Below, piece by piece: positions 18,624-26,578 of a stretch of 64,000 bases of DNA. Below the pieces are notes generated by a model. The model was not told where the DNA came from. It saw only the letters and a program-made list of their open reading frames with translations, and did no database searches. The stretch spans positions 68,067 to 132,066 of the forward strand of contig JAGAXW010000025.1 of NCBI GenBank assembly GCA_017847725.1. Reading direction: 5' to 3'. This DNA is from Prevotella sp. (GTDB taxonomy: Bacteria > Bacteroidota > Bacteroidia > Bacteroidales > Bacteroidaceae). Position numbers and translations under genes: made by a program. How positions within the stretch are numbered: position 1 is the stretch's first letter; each line of letters starts with the position of its first letter.

Positions 18624-19008
18624 CATCCATGCCGAAGCATTACTCGCTGGTGAGGGTGTTAGGTATGTGTGCCTACTTTTGGGAAAAAAGCGTTACTTGG
18701 CGCTTTGTACTTGACGACCCGGAATCTGGCAGTTCCTTAACCAGTCAAGGACAATGCAGCGATGACGCTCATGGGTATGTTATATCCGTACTGAGAAGCA
18801 GCAAATCTTTTGCAGGCTTATTTTAAGTGTACGTGTATATATACATACGGCGTGGGCTTCGGCGTTGCTCGTTCTGACTGGTTGGGCAATGCCAGAGCCT
18901 CGGGTCGTTGGACGAGCAATAAGATGACTCCCACGCTTTTCATATAGTTTCAACAAAGAAAACCGTTCCTGGCAAAGGGAGTTGAAGGGGACATAAAAAC
19001 AGGAAGAG
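18624..19008 (+). promoter_or_regulatory. Long structured 5' leader of the fimbrial operon
   Basis: This gene-free stretch can fold extensively. The clearest element is a two-tier stem: 18850-18856 (GCGTGGG) pairs with 18930-18936 (CCCACGC), and inside it 18864-18874 pairs with 18910-18920 over 11 bp with only G-U wobbles as imperfections. A further hairpin pairs 18948-18954 (TTTCAAC) with 18981-18987 (GTTGAAG) shortly before the regulator's ATG. A smaller hairpin sits at 18734-18751. Two stacked long-range stems in an otherwise unstructured AT-rich genome region suggest a regulatory RNA element (riboswitch-like, protein-binding leader, or small RNA). I do not recognise it as a known class. 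Confidence 0.55.
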
Positions 19009-19500
19009 ATGAATATGCTTATTCTTATCACCCTATTCTCTCTTGCGGCAGCAGCAGTATCTGTCGCTTATGCCGTAACGCTTCGCCGCCGCTATCATAA
19101 AAGCGTGCCGCCCAACCTTGTTATTGCTCCAACCGACAACGAAGACGACATTACCCGTAAGGTTGACGAGTGGATGTGGACAACTATGTCGATTCCCTGC
19201 GACAACAGTATTACACTTGACCGCATTGCGGATGGAATCGGCATCGAGCGCACCGCTCTGCAAGACTATCTGCAAAATCAGCAGCACCTCACCTTCAAGG
19301 CGTGGATTAGCACCATACGCATCAGCCACTGCAAGGAACTGCTTGACACCACGGACTATACTCTGTCCGAGATATCCTATATGTGTGGCTATGCCGACTT
19401 GCCCTCTATGAGCAAAGCCTTCAAGAGACGTTATGGCATGTCGCCCAGCAGGTACAAAAAGCATCTTGAGATGGATTTTGTCAGTAGTTCTGACAAATGA
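19009..19500 (+). CDS. Membrane-anchored AraC-type transcription regulator
   Basis: A 163-residue protein. Residues 1-24 form a single hydrophobic helix (MNMLILITLFSLAAAAVSVAY) followed by basic RRRYHKS, an inside-positive anchor. After a short linker, residues about 45-155 are an AraC-family pair of helix-turn-helix motifs, with TLSEISYMCGYADLPSMSKAFKRRYGMSPSRYKK as family signature split over two helices. There is no ligand-binding domain, so control must come through the membrane anchor, expression level or the RNA leader. It directly precedes fimbrial-type genes and is the likely local regulator. Hairpin 19477-19497 overlaps its stop codon. Confidence 0.85.
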   Translation: MNMLILITLFSLAAAAVSVAYAVTLRRRYHKSVPPNLVIAPTDNEDDITRKVDEWMWTTMSIPCDNSITLDRIADGIGIERTALQDYLQNQQHLTFKAWISTIRISHCKELLDTTDYTLSEISYMCGYADLPSMSKAFKRRYGMSPSRYKKHLEMDFVSSSDK

Positions 19501-19550
19501 CAAGATTCCGAAAAATCTTGTTCTGACAAGTTTTAGCGCCCTAATGACAA
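19477..19550 (+). promoter_or_regulatory. Cluster of TGACAA sites and hairpins between regulator and DUF3575 gene
   Basis: TGACAA occurs at 19491, 19498, 19524 and 19545, with an inverted TTGTCA at 19478. These form two small hairpins (19477-19484 with 19490-19497; 19500-19507 with 19514-19521). The arrangement suits an operator recognised by the AraC-type protein encoded immediately upstream, or a processing or attenuation site in the mRNA. Confidence 0.4.
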
Positions 19551-19572
19551 ACTGTGTATAGGGAAGATGTAG

Positions 19573-19580
19573 TAATTTTG
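19573..19580 (+). promoter_or_regulatory. -7 promoter element for DUF3575 gene
   Basis: TAATTTTG fits TAnnTTTG and lies six bases before the ATG at 19586, predicting a leaderless or nearly leaderless message that separates the structural genes from the regulator transcript. Confidence 0.5.
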
Positions 19581-19585
19581 GCGCT

Positions 19586-20224
19586 ATGAAATTAAAATTG
19601 CTGATACTGTTTTTGGTTATGTGCACGCAGCTTTCGGCTCAGACAAGGCCCTCTTATGCCTTAGACCGGAACTTGGACTCGGTGCCCTATCCCCATACCA
19701 TCAGCGTCAAGACTGATGCGCTGGCGTATGGGCTGCTGATATTCAACGTTGCAGCCGAAATAGATATCGCTCCATACTGGTCCTTCAACCTTCCCATACA
19801 TTATAGCGGCTTAAACTATTTCAGCTCGACCACAAAGTTCAGGGTGTTCAGCGTGCAGCCTGAAGTGCGCTACTGGACTCCCGGCGTGAAGGGACTCTTC
19901 TATGGTGCTCATCTGGGACTTACCTATTTTAATATAGCCGTCAATGGCGCCTACCGTTACCAGGACACCCAGCGGAGGAGGCCTGCCCTGGGCGGTGGCG
20001 TCGCCATTGGCTATCGCAGGGCCTTCAAGCGCAACCCTCGCTGGTTTGTCGAGTTCTCTGCAGGTATTGGCATCTATGACGTCCACTATGAGAAGTTTAT
20101 CAACGAGAGGAACGGCCGTCAGGCCTCGTCCGACATTCATACCACCTACTTTGGCCCAGACCAGCTGCGCGTCTCGTTCGGTTATAGTTTTGATTGGCAC
20201 AAACCTAAGACCCATGAAAAGTAA
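19586..20224 (+). CDS. DUF3575 outer-membrane-type protein
   Basis: A 212-residue protein with a signal peptide (residues 1-19, ending LSAQ). The rest alternates short amphipathic strands, many ending in aromatic residues (FNVAAEIDI, SFNLPIHYSG, YGAHLGLTYFN, RVSFGYSFDW), consistent with a small outer-membrane beta-barrel. DUF3575 genes are commonly found with fimbrial genes in Bacteroidales. Its stop overlaps the start of the DUF5119 gene by 11 bases. Biochemical role unknown; a possible part is in anchoring or assembly of the surface fibre. Confidence 0.8.
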   Translation: MKLKLLILFLVMCTQLSAQTRPSYALDRNLDSVPYPHTISVKTDALAYGLLIFNVAAEIDIAPYWSFNLPIHYSGLNYFSSTTKFRVFSVQPEVRYWTPGVKGLFYGAHLGLTYFNIAVNGAYRYQDTQRRRPALGGGVAIGYRRAFKRNPRWFVEFSAGIGIYDVHYEKFINERNGRQASSDIHTTYFGPDQLRVSFGYSFDWHKPKTHEK

Positions 20225-21248
20225 GTGTATAGGCATATCGTATATAGTTGTGCTACTCCTGGCGTTGTCGTCGTGCGTCCACGAGATGCCTGATACGGAG
20301 AGGGGCGAGGTTTACGTAGACCTGTTGTTCGATATGGACCTGCTGCCCACCTATCGGGAGGTTTACTACAATCTGAACGCTACCACCAGGGCAAACCATG
20401 TGTCGCAGGAGGAGATGGAGCTGCGCTACCTCGTCAGATGCTACCCAGCCAATAGTGACAGCACTTACTCAGACGTAGCCGCCTACGAGTTCAACTACAC
20501 CAACCGCGACCTGTCCCAGCTGGACTACCGCTGCCACCTCTCGCTCGTGCCGGGCAGGTATAAAATCAGGGTATGGGCCGACTACATCAGGGTGGGTGAC
20601 ATAGCAGACCTGTTCTACAACACGGCCAACTTTGCCGACATCAGCATTGCCGGCGACAAGCAAGACTATCAGGGCTCCACCGAGATGCGTTCAGCCTTTA
20701 TTGGCGAACAGAATGTCGACATTCCTGCTACCACCGACCTTGACGAACCTATCAAAGTCGGAGCCCGTGTGGAGATGATTCGCCCTATGGCCAGATACAA
20801 GTTTGTCACCACCGACTTGGCCGATTTCATAGAGAAGTACCTGGGCATCACTGACCCTGACGAGGTCGCACGCGTCGACCTTTCTGGCTATCAGATCATG
20901 TTCCGATACACGGGTTTTCTGCCCACCCATTTCAACGTCTTTACCGACAAGCCTTTCGATGCCGCGCAGGGGTATTCCTATATGTCGACTATCACGGAGG
21001 CTGCCAATGGCGAGGCCACGCTCGGTTTCGACTATGTATTCGTCAACGGCCATGCATCCAGCGTCAGCGTAGCCATCGGTATATATAATAAGGAGGGCAT
21101 GCTCCTCTCGTTCAGCTCGCCTATCGAGGTACCTCTGATGCGCAACAAGCAGACCATTGTGCGCGGGCGCTTCCTGACAACCAATTCTTCTGGCGAAATC
21201 GCCATCAACGAGGAGTATGATGGTAGCTATAATATTATTGTCTATTAA
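20214..21248 (+). CDS. DUF5119-type lipoprotein of fimbrial locus
   Basis: A 344-residue lipoprotein. The signal peptide MKSKCIGISYIVVLLLALSSC ends in a lipobox with cysteine 21. The mature part has beta-rich segments resembling fimbrial minor components or anchors (Mfa2/FimB-like proteins): YVDLLFDMDLLP, a mid-domain at about 110-180, and a second immunoglobulin-like domain with FDYVFVNG. The ATG at 20214 is preferred because it opens a proper lipoprotein signal and overlaps the preceding stop; a longer frame from 19944 is only the shadow of the DUF3575 gene. Confidence 0.8.
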   Translation: MKSKCIGISYIVVLLLALSSCVHEMPDTERGEVYVDLLFDMDLLPTYREVYYNLNATTRANHVSQEEMELRYLVRCYPANSDSTYSDVAAYEFNYTNRDLSQLDYRCHLSLVPGRYKIRVWADYIRVGDIADLFYNTANFADISIAGDKQDYQGSTEMRSAFIGEQNVDIPATTDLDEPIKVGARVEMIRPMARYKFVTTDLADFIEKYLGITDPDEVARVDLSGYQIMFRYTGFLPTHFNVFTDKPFDAAQGYSYMSTITEAANGEATLGFDYVFVNGHASSVSVAIGIYNKEGMLLSFSSPIEVPLMRNKQTIVRGRFLTTNSSGEIAINEEYDGSYNIIVY

Positions 21249-21260
21249 CTCGTCTGCTGT

Positions 21261-21608
21261 ATGAAAAACTATGATGCTATAATACTAAAAGAAATTCGTA
21301 ATAGCGGGAAAGCCATCTACGTCTACAAGATACCTTATATCGGAATCTATGTGAGTTTTGGATTGTCCGCTTTCCATGCTGCACACTATATTCATACTAC
21401 CATCTCCTATAGCGATGAGCTGCTACTGCCTGTCGCCATTTTCAGAGAATATGAATTCTTTGTTCTCAAGAACAAGGTAAAGAAGGTGGACTACGACGAT
21501 GGCGCTTGGACATTCCACATGTCAGACAACTTAAACTATGATAATTACGGCAACTGGATTGATTCTGTAAAAGAAGAAAGAAAAACTATTATTTCACAAC
21601 CTATTTAA
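21261..21608 (+). CDS. Small protein of unknown function in fimbrial operon
   Basis: A 115-residue frame starting 12 bp after the DUF5119 stop and ending 11 bp before the first fimbrillin start, spacing that fits a real operon member. I recognise no domain. It has one moderately hydrophobic stretch (residues about 20-40, with IPYIGIYVSFGLSAF) and a charged C-terminal half rich in Asp, Tyr and Lys. Base composition is more AT-rich than its neighbours. There is no signal peptide. Confidence 0.6.
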   Translation: MKNYDAIILKEIRNSGKAIYVYKIPYIGIYVSFGLSAFHAAHYIHTTISYSDELLLPVAIFREYEFFVLKNKVKKVDYDDGAWTFHMSDNLNYDNYGNWIDSVKEERKTIISQPI

Positions 21609-21619
21609 TATTAACAACA

Positions 21620-24325
21620 ATGAAAAAGTCATTATTATTAGTTGCAGTAGCAGTCACCGCACTGTTCTCTGCATGCTCCAGTGACGATTTGGCCAGAAAT
21701 GGTGCTGCAGACGGGAATACGGTAAACGTCTCGTTCAGTGCCAACTTCGACCAGGTGATGTCCACCCGTAGTGTAGCGGGTGAATCTGACGGCACAGCAG
21801 CCACCAAGCTCTATGTAGCAGTATATAGTGCAGACAACGAACTCATTACGGCCATCAGCCATATTGGAACAGAAGCTGGTGGTCTGGACTTCGTACCTGT
21901 CAGTGGCAAGACTGCTACCGTCAACTTCCAACTCGTGAAAGGCCAGACCTACAATTTTGTATTCTGGGCTCAGAACCCCAATGCGACCGACGGTGCCGTG
22001 GTCTTTAATCCCACAACGGGCAAGGTGGCCGTAGACTACTCGAAGATTACAGCCAACGACGAGTCGTTGGACGCCTTCACCGCTCATGTCAACGGCCTGG
22101 AGGTGACGGGTGCCATCTCGAAGAACGTGGAGCTGAAGCGCCCCTGGGCACAGGTGAACTACGGTTCCGCACAGGCTGACTGGAATGCCGCCGTTGCCGC
22201 AGGTATCACCGTTGCCAAGAGCAAGGTGACCGTCAACAATGTCTACACCACGCTGAATGCCTTGACCGGTCAGGTGGAGGGTGATGCTACAATGGCAGAC
22301 ATCGTCTTGGCAGCCAACACGATTCCTGCTTCATTCACCACTCCGCGCACGCTGACCGTCGGCACCACCGACTACAAGTACGTCGGTCTGAACTACCTGC
22401 TGGTAGGCAACGAGGGAGAGCAGTCGCTCGTCAAGGCCGATCTGGAGTTACAGAAGGCCGACGGTGAGGTGATTAACACGATTGCCTTCTCCAACACTCC
22501 CGTTCAGCGCAACTACCGCACCAACATCGTTGGTAATCTGCTGACCAGTCAGACGCAGTTTAACATCACGCTGGATCCGATGTATGAGGACGATAATCTT
22601 GTAGAGGTATGGGATGGCTCGATTGAGGAGCCTGATGCTCCCGCTGCTGACGGAATCTACCATATCACCAATGCCTCTGAGCTGGCTTGGATAGCCGAGC
22701 AGGTGGCTGCCGGCACCACCTTTGCCGGCAAGACAGTGCAACTGGATACTGACATAGACCTGAATGGCAAGCCTTGGACTCCAATAGGTTCTAACGCCGA
22801 TGACGCAGCGCATAATTTCCAGGGTACTTTTGATGGCAATGGAAAGACCATCTCAAACCTGAACGTAGATTTGACCGCAACACCTGCTTACCGCTCTGCC
22901 GGTCTCTTTGGTGCAGTCAGCGGCAATGCCGTGCTCAAGAACTTTACTGTTGCCAATGCTACCGTGAAGAATATTACATCTGGTAGCGCTACTGTTAACG
23001 GTACGGCAGTTGTAGCCGGTTCGTTCACGTATGGTGGCGGAGGTACTATTGAGAATGTAACAGTCAAGAATTCCACCGTGGAGGGTAACCGTTATGTCGG
23101 TGGTGTTGCAGGCTATTTCGGTGGTACTGTCAAGAACTGTACCGTTGACGGACTGATAATGACCGCTAAGCCAGACAATCTGACCGGTTCATACGATAAT
23201 GGTGACAAGGTCGGTGGTGTTGTAGGCTATGCCAATTCTACTACTAATACCATCACCAATAACACGATTAAGAACTTTACCATTACTGCTTATCGTGACT
23301 TTGGAGGCATCCTTGGATGTGGTAATCTCACGTTTACAACTGTTTCCTCTAACACCGTAACCGATGGTACGCTAATCATCGACCAGATAACGAATAGCTA
23401 CGGTGTAAAGACTGCTAATGCAAATGCCGTTGTCGGACGTGTACTTGGTGGTTCTGTCGATGCCAGCAACCCATCATCCAATGTGACTATCGACGAGAAT
23501 GTGGCTAATGGCATCAGCCGTGCTAACAATATTTACACTGTTACGGGTACAGCAACAACAAGCAGCGCGATTGCCACTATTTATACTAACGCCAAGAATA
23601 ATGGCATTAGCGACTTTACCATCAATCTGCCAGTAGGAAACTTTGTACTCCCGACAATAGTTCAGCAAAATATCACTATCCGCATTAAAGGAGACGGTAA
23701 CAATACCAAGTTGACCGTTTCGGGAGCAAGTCAGGCTTATTTTGGTTGCACGGTCAACTTCTCCGACGTGACAATGGTTGGCGATACTAACACAGACTTC
23801 ACGAAGAATCATGGCTTGTATCATATAGCGAAGGAAACTTACTCAAATGTAACCTTTACCAAGTTCCGCTTCTTCTATGCACCAGAATGTACTCTTAACA
23901 ATTGCAAGTTCGTGCAGGACGCTTATGACTATACCTTCTGCTCATACGGTACCAGAACTATGACGCTCAACGATTGTGAGATGGAGTGTGTAGGCAAGGC
24001 CGCAAAGATTTACGGTGTTGATGCTTCAAACCCTGCTACGGTCACTTTCAATCGTTGTAAGTTTACGTGCGATGGCAGTGCGCGTCAGACTGCTGGAAAA
24101 GACTGGAAAACAGCCCTTGAAATTGATGCCCGAGCTGCAAATAATACCCATTTCACCGTCAACATCAACAATACCGTCGGCTGCACAGGATTCTACACCA
24201 GCGAGAACACGGCTATTGCAAAGACTGATGCCAACTATCAGGGAACTCTCTACAATGTTGATAACGGCAGCGGAAGCAAAATCGTTGTAAATATCGATGG
24301 CGTTCAACAGACTCAAGCATGGTAA
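21620..24325 (+). CDS. Fimbrillin-family lipoprotein with GLUG/beta-helix C-terminal region
   Basis: A 901-residue surface protein. The signal peptide MKKSLLLVAVAVTALFSAC ends in a lipobox (Cys19). Residues about 30-335 are a fimbrillin-type module (DUF6562-like), with FQLVKGQTYNFVFWAQNPNAT and a closing VQRNYRTNIVGNLLT. Residues about 345 to the end form a long repeat region with FQGTFDGNGKTISNLN and successive NCTV- and VKNSTV-type turns, matching GLUG and right-handed beta-helix repeats found in adhesins. It is probably exported to the outer membrane and displayed on a fibre or as a surface adhesin. The N-terminal DNA is nearly identical to the paralogue 2.75 kb downstream. Confidence 0.85.
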   Translation: MKKSLLLVAVAVTALFSACSSDDLARNGAADGNTVNVSFSANFDQVMSTRSVAGESDGTAATKLYVAVYSADNELITAISHIGTEAGGLDFVPVSGKTATVNFQLVKGQTYNFVFWAQNPNATDGAVVFNPTTGKVAVDYSKITANDESLDAFTAHVNGLEVTGAISKNVELKRPWAQVNYGSAQADWNAAVAAGITVAKSKVTVNNVYTTLNALTGQVEGDATMADIVLAANTIPASFTTPRTLTVGTTDYKYVGLNYLLVGNEGEQSLVKADLELQKADGEVINTIAFSNTPVQRNYRTNIVGNLLTSQTQFNITLDPMYEDDNLVEVWDGSIEEPDAPAADGIYHITNASELAWIAEQVAAGTTFAGKTVQLDTDIDLNGKPWTPIGSNADDAAHNFQGTFDGNGKTISNLNVDLTATPAYRSAGLFGAVSGNAVLKNFTVANATVKNITSGSATVNGTAVVAGSFTYGGGGTIENVTVKNSTVEGNRYVGGVAGYFGGTVKNCTVDGLIMTAKPDNLTGSYDNGDKVGGVVGYANSTTNTITNNTIKNFTITAYRDFGGILGCGNLTFTTVSSNTVTDGTLIIDQITNSYGVKTANANAVVGRVLGGSVDASNPSSNVTIDENVANGISRANNIYTVTGTATTSSAIATIYTNAKNNGISDFTINLPVGNFVLPTIVQQNITIRIKGDGNNTKLTVSGASQAYFGCTVNFSDVTMVGDTNTDFTKNHGLYHIAKETYSNVTFTKFRFFYAPECTLNNCKFVQDAYDYTFCSYGTRTMTLNDCEMECVGKAAKIYGVDASNPATVTFNRCKFTCDGSARQTAGKDWKTALEIDARAANNTHFTVNINNTVGCTGFYTSENTAIAKTDANYQGTLYNVDNGSGSKIVVNIDGVQQTQAW

Positions 24326-24369
24326 AAATATTTAAAACAACAAATTATTAATAACAAACTAAAGTAACA

Positions 24370-26061
24370 ATGAAAAAGTCATTATTATTAGTTGCAGCAG
24401 CAGTCACCGCACTGTTCTCTGCATGCTCGAGCGACGAATTGGCCAACAGCAATATTGCTGACGGCGACATGGTGAATGTGTCGTTCAGTGCCAATTTTGA
24501 TCAGGCTATCGCTACTCGTAGCGTGTCTGGTGATACTGATGGTTCACAGGCAACCACACTCTATGTGGCAGTGTACAACGCAAACAACGAGTTGATTAAG
24601 GCCATCAGTAAGATTGGCGTAGAGGGTAGCGAGGCAACCGCAACCGTTAGCGGAAATACCGCTACCGTCAATTTCCAGCTGGTGAAGGGCCAGACCTACA
24701 ACTTCGCTTTCTGGGCACAGAACCCCAATGCGACGGCTTTGGCTTTCGATGCCGAGAACAAGAAAGTCACCGTCAACTATGACAAGGCTAACGACGAGAC
24801 GCTGGATGCCTTTACCGCTCATGTCAACGGCTTGGAGGTGACGGGTGCCGTCTCGAAGAGCGTTGTGCTGAAGCGCCCCTGGGCACAGTTGAACTATGGT
24901 GCTACTCAGGCAGACGTGAAGGCCGCTCACTTGGCCGGTATAGATGTCAAGAAGACGAAGGTGACCGTCAACAACGTATTCAAGACGTTGAACCTGCTCG
25001 ACGGAACCGTTGCCGACCCACAGACGGCAGACTTTGAACTGGCGCTGAACGCCATTCCCAATGGGCAGAATCAGGTAGCCGTGGATATTGACGGAACCAA
25101 CACGCAGAACTACGGTAAACTGACCGTCAACTCTACCGACTATGCCTATATGGGTCTGAACTACCTGCTGGTAGGTGGCGAGAACGACACCCAGTCGCTC
25201 ATCAAGGCTGACCTCTCGCTCTATAAAGAGAACGACGACGTCACGCCAGTCAACACAATAGCCTTCTCTAACGTTCCCGTTCAGCGCAACTATCGCACCA
25301 ACATCGTGGGTAATCTGCTGACCAGCCAGACGCAGTTTAACATCACGTTGAACCCGATGTACGATGACGACAACAACCCTGTATTCGCTGAAGTGAAGAC
25401 GGGTATCTCCAAGGATGGTATCGGTAACTACGTTGTTAGTACCGAGGTAGCAGATAAGACCACCGCCATCAATGATATTCTGACAGACGCCAAGGAGAGC
25501 GGCATCAGCAAGGTGAAGGTAACACTGCCTGACGGCGAGTATAATGCGACACTCTATAGCGGTAGCAGCATCGGAATATCATCATTGACTATAGCAGGTA
25601 ATGGCGACACTCAGGTTAAATTCAATAACTTGCAGGTGATGACATCGCTGTTTGATGAGCTCGTGATAGAAAACTGCGAGATAGAGAGAATGCCCAATAA
25701 GTCATGGGGTATGTGTGTCTTTGGTGGAAGTGGTAAGGCGAATGGCGTGTATACCGTCAAGAACTGCAAATTCACCGGTGTTAGCACTCAGGGCATCTAC
25801 ATCAATGAGACTGCGTCTGGTGCTACCTATAACATTGAGGGCTGCACGTTTGACGGAGACTTCGGTACTGAGGGTGCCATCACTATTCAGAACAATGCGA
25901 ATGTCAATCACATTGTGAACATTAAGAACTGCACATTCAGCAATATCCTTAATACAAGCCACAAGGTATATATTATATATGATTATACCGGCTGGACGCT
26001 GAACACAGAAAATAATACAGGTCTTGATGAGAGCGACATCTACTGGAAAACAAATAACTAG
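24370..26061 (+). CDS. Fimbrillin-family lipoprotein, paralogue of upstream gene
   Basis: A 563-residue lipoprotein. Its first 20 residues and the whole fimbrillin module (to about residue 335) closely match the upstream paralogue, including FQLVKGQTYNFAFWAQNPNAT and VQRNYRTNIVGNLLTSQTQF. The C-terminal 225 residues differ and look like a shorter beta-helix (VIENCEIERMPN, YTVKNCKFTG, YNIEGCTFDG, VNIKNCTFSN). The two genes therefore share an assembly module but display different outer domains. It is 44 bp downstream of its paralogue and followed by a strong terminator. Confidence 0.85.
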   Translation: MKKSLLLVAAAVTALFSACSSDELANSNIADGDMVNVSFSANFDQAIATRSVSGDTDGSQATTLYVAVYNANNELIKAISKIGVEGSEATATVSGNTATVNFQLVKGQTYNFAFWAQNPNATALAFDAENKKVTVNYDKANDETLDAFTAHVNGLEVTGAVSKSVVLKRPWAQLNYGATQADVKAAHLAGIDVKKTKVTVNNVFKTLNLLDGTVADPQTADFELALNAIPNGQNQVAVDIDGTNTQNYGKLTVNSTDYAYMGLNYLLVGGENDTQSLIKADLSLYKENDDVTPVNTIAFSNVPVQRNYRTNIVGNLLTSQTQFNITLNPMYDDDNNPVFAEVKTGISKDGIGNYVVSTEVADKTTAINDILTDAKESGISKVKVTLPDGEYNATLYSGSSIGISSLTIAGNGDTQVKFNNLQVMTSLFDELVIENCEIERMPNKSWGMCVFGGSGKANGVYTVKNCKFTGVSTQGIYINETASGATYNIEGCTFDGDFGTEGAITIQNNANVNHIVNIKNCTFSNILNTSHKVYIIYDYTGWTLNTENNTGLDESDIYWKTNN

Positions 26062-26075
26062 TCATATAAAACCGG

Positions 26076-26118
26076 AGAGGCCATGTCTGCCGATAAGGGC
26101 AGCATGGCCTCTTTTTTT
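26076..26118 (+). terminator. Rho-independent terminator of fimbrial operon
   Basis: A stem of 15 bp in two parts (26076-26085 with 26103-26112; 26087-26091 with 26098-26102), loop of six bases, then seven T. It lies 15 bp after the second fimbrillin stop. Confidence 0.92.
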
Positions 26119-26155
26119 ATTGGAAAGAGCCGGAGTGGAGGGCTCTCTTCCCGTG

Positions 26156-26485
26156 ATGCAGCCGTGGACGCCGTGGATGATACTGCAAAATCGACTGTAT
26201 TATGCAGCTTACTACGCTGTCTCAGCACTATTGATTGCGTACAAAATCCCTGCACATAGTCATGATGGTAATATACAGCAGTTTGGTTTACATTTTGTTA
26301 AGTCGGGAAAGGTTTCTCGTGAAAATGGTAAGCTTCTGAGACAACTGTTTACCATGCGTCAAACGGGAGACTACAGTGACCGCTTTGACTTAGTGGATGA
26401 CGATGTAATTCCCATGATTCAACCTACTGAGGATTTCATCGAATCGATTACCACCTTGGCAAAGGAAAAGTTAGGGATAACATGA
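26156..26485 (+). pseudogene. 5'-truncated HEPN-domain (UPF0332-like) gene fragment
   Basis: The readable frame contains a clear HEPN/UPF0332 segment from about 26189: NRLYYAAYYAVSALLIAYKI, then FGLHFVKSGKVS, LFTMRQTGDYSDRF and a helical C-terminus. Intact family members have about 30 further N-terminal residues forming the first helix; here the sequence before NRLYY (WTPWMILQ) does not fit the family and runs straight into the fimbrial terminator. HEPN proteins are often RNases paired with a nucleotidyltransferase (MNT) antitoxin, but no partner is present. The ATG at 26156 could start a 109-residue product, but I judge this to be a remnant. Confidence 0.65.
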
Positions 26486-26553
26486 GAATGTTATAAAGAC
26501 GGATTTTTTGCATTTATTTGGCGGTGTTTTTTCCGTTATAAGGAAAATGTTCG

Positions 26554-26561
26554 TATCTTTG
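26554..26561 (+). promoter_or_regulatory. -7 promoter element for hflX
   Basis: TATCTTTG, 18 bp before the hflX ATG at 26579. Confidence 0.72.
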
Positions 26562-26578
26562 CAGCCAATAGAGTAAAT

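Noticed and set aside
18629-18826. 65-codon open frame inside the fimbrial leader
   Set aside because: Starts with ATG soon after the promoter, but the composition is not protein-like and the region is better explained as structured RNA. A leader peptide cannot be fully excluded.
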